11,128 nt of DNA from contig CAYMCV010000082.1 in assembly GCA_964389005.1 (NCBI GenBank), forward strand, positions 1 to 11,128, in the 5' to 3' direction. Of this stretch, positions 6,911 to 11,128 are shown one piece after another; the stretch's first letter is position 1; every line of letters starts with the position of its first letter. The notes below the pieces were generated by a model. It was not told the origin of the DNA, did no database searches, and saw nothing but the letters and a program-made list of their open reading frames with translations. The translations under genes and the position numbers were made by a program. Source of the DNA: CAYMCV01 sp964389005 (GTDB lineage Bacteria; Bacillota; Clostridia; Lachnospirales; Lachnospiraceae).

Positions 6911-6947
6911 TGATACACCCCTTGTCTACTTGGCAAGGGATGTATTA
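6911..6947 (+). other. Hairpin after the T-rich repeats
   Basis: ATACACCCCTTG (6913-6924) pairs with CAAGGGATGTAT (6934-6945) with one mismatch (C-A on the + strand, a G-U pair on the minus strand) around a 9-base loop. No T run follows on either strand, so it is a poor intrinsic terminator. It may process or stabilise the 3' end of the polymerase operon transcript (inference). Confidence 0.5.
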
Positions 6948-6967
6948 GTTTACGGTGCTTATCTATG

Positions 6968-7119
6968 TTGATAATTGAATCGGTAGGCGCCATGTGCAGG
7001 AATTATGTATTTTCGTTAGAATTTCCGGATTGATAATTACGTCGCCGGCGCTAGGTGCAGGAATTATGTATTTTCGCTAGACTTTCCGGATTGATAATTA
7101 CGTCGCTGGCGCTAGGTGC
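6968..7119 (+). repeat. 62-bp tandem repeat, two and a half copies
   Basis: Copies begin with TTGATAATT at 6968, 7030 and 7091; the third is cut off after GGTGC near 7119. Each full unit contains a GC-rich core (GTCGCCGGCGCTAGGTGC in copy 2) flanked by the inverted pair ATAATT/AATTAT, then TGTATTTTCG and TTTCCGGA. The core keeps a palindromic heart although its bases change: GGCGCC in copy 1, CGCCGGCG in copy 2 and CGCTGGCG in copy 3. The lengths 62 and 61 rule out a conserved reading frame. Confidence 0.85.
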
Positions 7120-7166
7120 CGACAAATAATCTGTTTGGTTAACATAAGTATCCACCATTCGCAAAT

Positions 7167-7278
7167 ATGGGGCACCGATGAATAATAATCAATTTTGTGT
7201 CCCATCGAAAGTCTACTTTTTATGAAAAATGAACGTTTGGTGGGACACAGAATGAAAATATCATAATCTATGCCCCAT
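7167..7278 (+). repeat. Imperfect 112-bp palindrome made of two inverted 38-bp modules
   Basis: The arms 7167-7204 and 7241-7278 are inverted copies. The outer ends ATGGGGCA/TGCCCCAT and the inner ends TGTGTCCCA/TGGGACACA match perfectly, at the same distances. The 36-base centre (7205-7240) is itself partly self-complementary around TTTTTATGAAAAA. Each arm can also fold alone, because its own ends pair (ATGGGGCAC with GTGTCCCA). The same structure recurs at 7723-7834 in copy 2. Confidence 0.75.
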
Positions 7279-7322
7279 TTCTAGTCATCTGTTGTTAAAT
7301 TCAGGTTTACATAAAGTTGAAT

Positions 7323-7360
7323 ATGGGGTACCAAAAACAAAAATGTTAATTTGTGCCCCT
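7323..7360 (+). repeat. Third 38-bp hairpin module
   Basis: It begins ATGGGGTACC and ends GTGCCCCT, exactly 38 bp like the two modules of the neighbouring palindrome. GGGGTAC pairs with GTGCCCC using one wobble. Its AT-rich middle is unlike theirs. The equivalent in copy 2 is 7879-7916. Confidence 0.7.
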
Positions 7361-7368
7361 TTTAGCAC

Positions 7369-7384
7369 GTGACACAAGTGTCAC
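7369..7384 (+). repeat. 16-bp palindrome GTGACACAAGTGTCAC
   Basis: Two 7-bp arms around AA, nine bases after the third hairpin module. It recurs at 7925-7940. It is the size and form of a dimeric protein-binding site, but no promoter or gene can be tied to it. Confidence 0.5.
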
Positions 7385-7438
7385 TTCCTCCGGCAAACAT
7401 ATAAATGTGCAGAACCAAGCAAAAACATCACTTAAAAT

Positions 7439-7690
7439 AACTAATTACGAAGACAAGCACATAACACCGACAAAAAACTCATTGCAAAGACAAGCACATA
7501 ACACCACCTAATATAACTAATTACGAAGACAAGCACATAACACCGACCAAAAACTCATTACCAAGACAAGCACATAACGCCAATAAAAAACTCATTACCA
7601 AGACAAGCACATAACGCCGGCAAAAAACTCATTGCAAAGACAAGCACATAACACCAGTAGAAATAACTAATTACAAAGTCAAATGGTCTG
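7439..7690 (+). repeat. 37-39-bp tandem repeat array between the 331-bp copies
   Basis: Six units share the core AGACAAGCACATAAC, at 7451, 7488, 7527, 7564, 7601 and 7638. A seventh, eroded unit (AAAGTCAAAT) lies near 7677, and one more stands at the end of copy 2 (8007). The spacings are 37, 39, 37, 37, 37 and 39. The 12 bases before the core come in two forms, AACTAATTACGA and AACTCATTRCMA, arranged A-B-A-B-B-B-A. The few bases after the core (ACCGAC, ACCACC, GCCAAT, GCCGGC, ACCAGT) are the most variable. The units abut with no spacers of CRISPR length. Confidence 0.88.
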
Positions 7691-8021
7691 TTGGTTAACA
7701 TAAGTATCCACCATTCGCAAATATGGGGCACCGATGAATAATAATCAATTTTGTGTCCCATCGAAAGTCTACTTTTTATGAAAAATGAACGTTTGGTGGG
7801 ACACAGAATGAAAATATCATAATCTATGCCCCATTTCTAGTCATCTGTTGTTAAATTCAGGTTTACATAAAGTTGAATATGGGGTACCAAAAACAAAAAT
7901 GTTAATTTGTGCCCCTTTTAGCACGTGACACAAGTGTCACTTCCTCCGGCAAACATATAAATGTGCAGAACCAAGCAAAAACATCACTTAAAATAACTAA
8001 TTACGAAGACAAGCACATAAC
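7691..8021 (+). repeat. 331-bp direct repeat, copy 2
   Basis: Identical by eye to 7135-7465. The hairpin modules lie at 7723-7760, 7797-7834 and 7879-7916, and the 16-bp palindrome at 7925-7940. It ends inside a 37-bp unit (core at 8007), after which the sequence differs from that following copy 1. That pattern fits duplication by recombination between 37-bp units. Confidence 0.95.
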
Positions 8022-8040
8022 GCCACCTAAAATATTCAAA

Positions 8041-8200
8041 TCATGGGAACAGTCATTAGTTCTTTCCAACAATCCGGAAATGTTAATAATCGCAATACCA
8101 AATCGCCGAACCAGCCATCAGATTCTTGCCAATAATCCGAACATGCTAATAATCGCAATGTTAAATCGCCAAAACAGCCATTAAATTCTTGGCATAAGCC
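8041..8200 (+). repeat. 63-bp tandem repeat, two full and two partial copies
   Basis: Full units at 8061-8123 and 8124-8186 are about 80% identical and share TAATAATCGCAAT and AAATCGCC. A partial copy precedes (8041-8060) and another follows (8187-8199). Since 63 is a multiple of three, a + frame repeats a 21-residue pattern (NNPxMLIIAxxNRxxSH), but the only start codons lie inside the 331-bp repeat and have no ribosome binding site, so I do not call a gene. Confidence 0.75.
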
Positions 8201-8340
8201 ATAGCGTTAAATTATACATTTTTCACATTAACATTATCTTCCCTCGAGTGTCTGCGCTGCCTAAAAAAGATATGTCAATATAGTTTGTTCGTCCGCATTC
8301 ATCCCAAAGATAGTGCAAAAACATACGCCGTGTACAGGTG
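8200..8340 (+). other. AT-rich intergenic stretch with nothing recognised
   Basis: Between the 63-bp repeat and the promoter at 8346 I see no repeat, terminator or open frame with a ribosome binding site. Confidence 0.5.
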
Positions 8341-8345
8341 TATTG

Positions 8346-8354
8346 TGCTATAAT
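8346..8354 (+). promoter_or_regulatory. Consensus extended -10 promoter for the small gene and YhfC gene
   Basis: TGCTATAAT is a perfect extended -10 (TG-N-TATAAT). The expected start is near 8361, giving a leader of about 120 bases before the small gene at 8480. The leader holds a five-codon frame (ATG 8374, M-A-L-T-A, stop) preceded by AGGAAG. No -35 consensus is seen. Confidence 0.6.
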
Positions 8355-8479
8355 TCTTTTAGGAAGATGTAAAATGGCGTTAACGGCATAAAAATTGCAT
8401 ATTTTGCAAATATCAACCAACGGTTCGTGTTCATTTTCAGACCGCAGTTGTATGATTTTCATTGAAAGGAGGGTTCCCA

Positions 8480-8611
8480 ATGAATCAAGAAAAAATCAAT
8501 TGCGAGAAGCGTTATGTTTCAACGATGCAAGCGGTTATGCCGGTGCCTCATTTAATTCGTATCGGAAAGATGAGAGGTCCATATTTCAATCAACGAGGCT
8601 ATCACAAATAA
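8480..8611 (+). CDS. Small 43-residue protein of unknown function
   Basis: I do not recognise this gene. The case for it is a very strong ribosome binding site (AAAGGAGGG, about six bases before the ATG), a consensus promoter upstream and no competing gene. The product is basic, with a single Cys (C8), no membrane helix and a Pro/Arg-rich second half (MPVPHLIRIGKMRGPYF). It precedes the YhfC-type gene by 96 bases on the same strand, so the two are probably co-transcribed. It could be a regulatory leader peptide, a small regulator of the membrane protease, or the remnant of a larger gene. A different + frame through the same bases gives 81 residues from 8395 but has no ribosome binding site. 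Confidence 0.55.
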   Translation: MNQEKINCEKRYVSTMQAVMPVPHLIRIGKMRGPYFNQRGYHK

Positions 8612-8707
8612 GTATTACGGATAGTGTCAAACGAATATGAAATAATCGAGACAAAAAGGCTCGGAAGAACCCTGAAAATTGTAGATATAGAAGGAGGAGG
8701 AATCATT

Positions 8708-9529
8708 ATGGATACAATCACAATTTCTACACAGACAATTACTTATTTGGCAATTACTTGCATTCTGCTTTTTATACTGCCGGTTGCGGTTTATCTCTTT
8801 TGGAAAATGAAAAACGGCAAAAATGTGAATTTTGTTCCGCTCTTATTCGGTATTGTCGGATTTATTGTGTCGGTACGAATTTTGGAGATGATCCCGCACA
8901 TTTTTTGCATTTTACTTGATAATCCTGTATCCAGATTCATCAACGGTAACACCTGGGCATATGTTCTGTACGGAATTACCATGGCAGGAGTTTTTGAAGA
9001 ATGCGGACGTTATTTGATTCTCAAATATATTTGGAAGAAGAATCAAACACGTGAGAATGTAATTACCTACGGAATCGGGCACGGCGGAATTGAGGTTTGG
9101 GCCGTTACGCTGTTGGCAGTCGTGATGTATCTGGTAACGGCTATCATGATTCGTTCCCAGGGATTGGAGGCAACCATGACTTCCATGAATGTGGCCGGCG
9201 GCGCAGAAGAAGCATTTTTAGCAATGGTCAACGCATCGATTGTTTCTTTTGATGCAGGCATGATGGCGCTTACCATCTTGGAGCGCGTGGCCGCAATGAC
9301 GCTTCACATTGCATTGTCTGTCGTTGTATATTATGGAGTTAAAAATAACCGCAAGATTTATCTTCTGCTTGCCATCGCAGCACATGCCGTATTTGATATT
9401 TTCCCCGCACTCTTTCAGCGTGCTGTGGTATCCATGGGCGTATGTGAAATATGGATTTGTGCATGGGCAGTGATTTCCGCAATTGGGGCATTTGTGCTGT
9501 ACCGCAAAATGAAGCCAAAAGAATCTTAA
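8708..9529 (+). CDS. YhfC-family intramembrane metalloprotease
   Basis: A 273-residue integral membrane protein with about seven hydrophobic helices. It carries the family's conserved polar residues inside or beside helices: E97-E98-x-x-R101 (FEECGRYL), G124-H125-G-G-x-E129 (GIGHGGIE) and H226-x-x-x-D230 (AAHAVFD). These resemble the Glu-Glu/His/His metal-site pattern of CAAX-type intramembrane proteases, and YhfC proteins are annotated as putative intramembrane metalloproteases. The substrate is unknown. The start at 8708 is set by GGAGGAGG eight bases upstream and by the first helix beginning soon after; a longer frame from a GTG at 8624 has no ribosome binding site and would add 28 hydrophilic residues. 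It lies downstream of the 43-residue gene and 98 bases upstream of the serine hydrolase gene. Confidence 0.85.
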   Translation: MDTITISTQTITYLAITCILLFILPVAVYLFWKMKNGKNVNFVPLLFGIVGFIVSVRILEMIPHIFCILLDNPVSRFINGNTWAYVLYGITMAGVFEECGRYLILKYIWKKNQTRENVITYGIGHGGIEVWAVTLLAVVMYLVTAIMIRSQGLEATMTSMNVAGGAEEAFLAMVNASIVSFDAGMMALTILERVAAMTLHIALSVVVYYGVKNNRKIYLLLAIAAHAVFDIFPALFQRAVVSMGVCEIWICAWAVISAIGAFVLYRKMKPKES

Positions 9530-9537
9530 AATTCTGC

Positions 9538-9566
9538 TTGCAATCAATTTTTAATGGATTTATCGT
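9538..9566 (+). promoter_or_regulatory. Possible weak promoter for the serine hydrolase
   Basis: TTGCAA (9538-9543), 17 bp, then TATCGT (9561-9566). The -35 and spacing match other promoters in this window, but the -10 has only four of six consensus bases. Readthrough from the YhfC-type gene is an equal possibility. Confidence 0.3.
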
Positions 9567-9627
9567 TAATGTATCAGCGCTGAGAAATCATAAAGCCGGT
9601 TTGCGGCATACGAAGGGAATGATACAT

Positions 9628-10611
9628 ATGAACGAAGCAGAAATGAAATTACATCAAATAATCGCCGAGCGGGAACCGAATATATGCGAGGTTTCCGTTT
9701 GGCAAAATGAAAAGATTATTTATGAAGACTTTTGGAATGGTTTTGGTAAGGGTGATACACTGAATGTCATGTCTGTAACGAAAAGTGTAATCGCATTGTT
9801 GACAGGCATTGCCATTGATATGGGATTAATCCGTCATGTGGACCAAAATGTGTTGGTTTTTTTTCCAAACTACACAACCAAGCGCGGAGAAAGAACGACA
9901 CAGCAAGTGACCATACGGCATTTGCTAACCATGTCAGCGCCTTATAAATATCGCTCGGAGCCATGGACCAAAGTATGTACAAGCAACGATTGGACCTTGG
10001 CGGCACTGGATTTGCTCGGTGGCAAAGCCGGTATCACGGGTGAATTTCGATATGCCACACTTGGCATTCAGATTATGGCAGGCATACTCGAAAATGCTAC
10101 GCAAATGAAACTGCTCGAGTTTGCCAATCGGTATTTGTTCCTGCCGCTCGATATTCCGGAACATATAAATCACGAAGATAGTTCCAAGGAGGACCAATTT
10201 GATTTTTTTATGAATAAGCGCCCACGCGGAAATGAGTGGTATTCGGATCCACAGAACTCGGTAACGGCCGGTTGGGGACTGACGTTATCCTCAACAGATA
10301 TGGCAAAAATCGGTGCAATGTGTCTGAACTTTGGTACATATCTGGGGAAACGTATCATCAGTGCCGAGTGGATTGCCCAAATGACGGTTCCTTATCGTGA
10401 CTTGGATGAACGTTTCGGAAATCTCTCTTACGGGTATTTGTGGTGGATTACCGATAAAACCAAGCATATCTATGCTGCCATCGGCGACGGCGGCAATGTC
10501 ATCTACGTCAATCCCGAGCAAAAAATTGCCGTAGGTGTTGCCGGTACATTCAAGCCGAGAATTTTTGACAGAGTTGATTTCATTGAGCGAGAGATTGTCC
10601 CGTTATTCTAA
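9628..10611 (+). CDS. Beta-lactamase-family serine hydrolase (class C/AmpC-like fold)
   Basis: A 327-residue protein of the large penicillin-binding-protein-like hydrolase family. The nucleophile motif SxxK is S49-V-T-K52. The second motif appears as Y142-A-T (family usually YxN or YxT). The third, which corresponds to KTG or HxG, reads G286-D-G-G (IGDGGNVIYVNPE), with Asp where many relatives have His. There is no signal peptide, so it should be cytoplasmic; an esterase or peptide hydrolase role is more likely than antibiotic breakdown (inference). The start at 9628 has AAGGG about ten bases upstream; an in-frame ATG at 9619 is too close to that site, and the frame extending further upstream overlaps the end of the YhfC-type gene. 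Its stop overlaps the end of the opposing PAS gene by nine bases. Confidence 0.9.
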   Translation: MNEAEMKLHQIIAEREPNICEVSVWQNEKIIYEDFWNGFGKGDTLNVMSVTKSVIALLTGIAIDMGLIRHVDQNVLVFFPNYTTKRGERTTQQVTIRHLLTMSAPYKYRSEPWTKVCTSNDWTLAALDLLGGKAGITGEFRYATLGIQIMAGILENATQMKLLEFANRYLFLPLDIPEHINHEDSSKEDQFDFFMNKRPRGNEWYSDPQNSVTAGWGLTLSSTDMAKIGAMCLNFGTYLGKRIISAEWIAQMTVPYRDLDERFGNLSYGYLWWITDKTKHIYAAIGDGGNVIYVNPEQKIAVGVAGTFKPRIFDRVDFIEREIVPLF

Positions 10612-10992
10612 ATCGTACAGTTGCATCGTCTCCGGACTCCTGTACTCATGTTTCTCGTAATATCCAATCAGTTCTTCGCCGTTTCGCAAGGCAACCATGT
10701 AAACATCCTTGTTTTCTTTCTCATTTCGGGACTCATAAACCAAATTATGTTCCGAACTTGATTGAAACCATGATAAACACTGTAAGATTTTCTCACATGA
10801 ATCCGGACGATGACACTCCATCAAGCTTTTCCCGGTCAAATTGGAACCGTAACGCGAAATTGCCGCCGGATTCATGTAGATAATCTCGTGTGTTACGTTA
10901 CATATTACGATTGCACTTCTGTCCTGATCAATGATACTTCTAAAATAGTTTGAAAGTTCTAACTGATATTCCTCATTTAAAAACTTCTTCAT
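10603..10992 (-). CDS. PAS-domain protein
   Basis: A 129-residue protein made almost entirely of one PAS domain (about 16-115): a sensor core starting FRSIIDQDRSAIVICN, then EIIYMNPAAISRYG, TGKSLMECH and a last strand ELIGYYEKHEYR. No kinase, cyclase or DNA-binding domain is attached, so it must act by binding a ligand or a partner. I recall similar stand-alone PAS proteins in Lachnospiraceae, of unknown role. The start ATG at 10990-10992 has GGAG nine bases upstream. It converges on the serine hydrolase gene with a nine-base overlap of coding ends, and is read divergently from the transporter gene that begins at 11083. Confidence 0.85.
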   Translation of the reverse strand: MKKFLNEEYQLELSNYFRSIIDQDRSAIVICNVTHEIIYMNPAAISRYGSNLTGKSLMECHRPDSCEKILQCLSWFQSSSEHNLVYESRNEKENKDVYMVALRNGEELIGYYEKHEYRSPETMQLYDLE

Positions 10993-11045
10993 GTCATTTT
11001 TCTCCGTTTTGATCTCTTTATTTCCTATACATCTGCCAATAATAC

Positions 11046-11054
11046 TGGTATAAT
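11046..11054 (+). promoter_or_regulatory. Extended -10 promoter for the gene at the right edge
   Basis: TGGTATAAT is a consensus extended -10 about 28 bases before the start codon at 11083. No -35 hexamer is evident. Confidence 0.6.
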
Positions 11055-11082
11055 CATAGCATTCTCGGAGGTGTAATACAAC

Positions 11083-11128
11083 ATGACAAGTTTACTTTTG
11101 GCAATCATATATCTTTCTTTTATCAGTC
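11083..11128 (+). CDS. Membrane protein, N-terminal fragment, probably an MFS transporter
   Basis: Only the first 15 codons are in the window: MTSLLLAIIYLSFIS, a hydrophobic first helix. The start has GGAGG eleven bases upstream and an extended -10 promoter. I recall clostridial major facilitator transporters beginning with a very similar helix followed by LGLPDSLLG. That assignment rests on a short stretch and is tentative; that it is a membrane protein is safer. Confidence 0.5.
   Translation, partial: MTSLLLAIIYLSFIS

Larger units (their letters stand above)
7135..7465 (+). repeat. 331-bp direct repeat, copy 1
   Basis: Identical by eye, base for base, to 7691-8021 (offset 556). The left edge also shows weaker similarity a few bases further out (CTGTTTGG against CTGTTGG). 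It holds three 38-bp hairpin modules, at 7167-7204 (+), 7241-7278 (-) and 7323-7360 (+), a 16-bp palindrome at 7369-7384 and the first 37-bp unit. No open frame in it has a ribosome binding site. The perfect identity implies a recent duplication or gene conversion. Confidence 0.95.

Noticed and set aside
6911..6947. Intrinsic terminator for the polymerase operon
   Set aside because: The stem is good but no T run follows it on either strand, so it is listed only as a hairpin.
7439..7690. CRISPR array
   Set aside because: The period is regular, but the units abut. Only about 6-10 bases after the 15-bp core vary, far too little for spacers, and no cas gene is present.
7558..7761. 67-residue protein on the minus strand
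   Set aside because: It is made of the 37-bp units and the edge of the 331-bp repeat. The unit length is not a multiple of three and no ribosome binding site is seen.
7135..8021. Insertion sequence
   Set aside because: There is no transposase frame, no terminal inverted repeats at the ends of the 331-bp unit and no target-site duplication. A non-autonomous element remains possible.
7909..8184. 91-residue protein on the + strand
   Set aside because: The only starts are inside the 331-bp repeat without a ribosome binding site, and the same frame in copy 1 soon stops. The repeat pattern is noted as a finding instead.
8223..8480. 85-residue protein on the minus strand
   Set aside because: It has no ribosome binding site and no recognisable domain, and it runs opposite to the strong promoter and leader of the small gene.
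8395..8640. 81-residue protein on the + strand
   Set aside because: No ribosome binding site precedes its start; the AAAGGAGGG lies inside it and serves the ATG at 8480 in another frame.

Overview
The window looks like chromosomal DNA from a Clostridia-type Firmicute, probably of the Lachnospiraceae (inference). The grounds are strong GGAGG-type ribosome binding sites, moderate-to-low G+C, a Bacillus/Clostridium-type LexA box (GAAC-N4-GTTC), a BceR-like response regulator, a YhfC-family membrane protein and a clostridial-style Y-family polymerase. Three of the + strand genes (fecR-like, SRAP, polymerase) have promoters with the same unusual -35 hexamer, TTGCAA, 17 bp from a good -10.

Layout. 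1-413 (-): a BceR-like receiver protein that stops before any DNA-binding domain. 577-1560 (+): a membrane-anchored FecR-domain protein read divergently from it, closed by a strong terminator. 1632-4070 (-): a two-component operon with an OmpR-family regulator upstream of its histidine kinase; the kinase reading frame is broken by a -1 shift at an A4 run near 2510. 4293-6668 (+): a DNA-damage cluster with a SRAP/YedK abasic-site shield protein, a Y-family polymerase whose promoter spacer holds a perfect LexA box, and a small conserved-looking protein of unknown function.

The stretch 6669-8340 has no convincing gene and is packed with repeats of at least five kinds: 16-bp T-rich tandem repeats, a 62-bp tandem repeat, a perfect 331-bp direct duplication (7135-7465 and 7691-8021), 37-39-bp tandem units between and at the ends of the two copies, and a 63-bp tandem repeat. 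Each 331-bp copy holds three 38-bp hairpin modules with conserved ends and variable AT-rich middles, one of them inverted. This is the least explained part of the window.

8340-9529 (+): a promoter with a consensus extended -10, a previously untracked 43-codon gene with a very strong ribosome binding site, and a YhfC-type intramembrane metalloprotease. 9628-10611 (+): a cytoplasmic beta-lactamase-fold serine hydrolase, which meets a PAS-domain protein tail to tail (10603-10992, -). From 11083 (+) a membrane protein begins, probably a major facilitator transporter, and runs off the window.

How the genes fit together: the SRAP protein and the polymerase form a plausible SOS response pair for abasic and lesion-bearing DNA. 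The two-component genes and the FecR-like anchor protein suggest envelope sensing, but no target gene can be assigned from this window.
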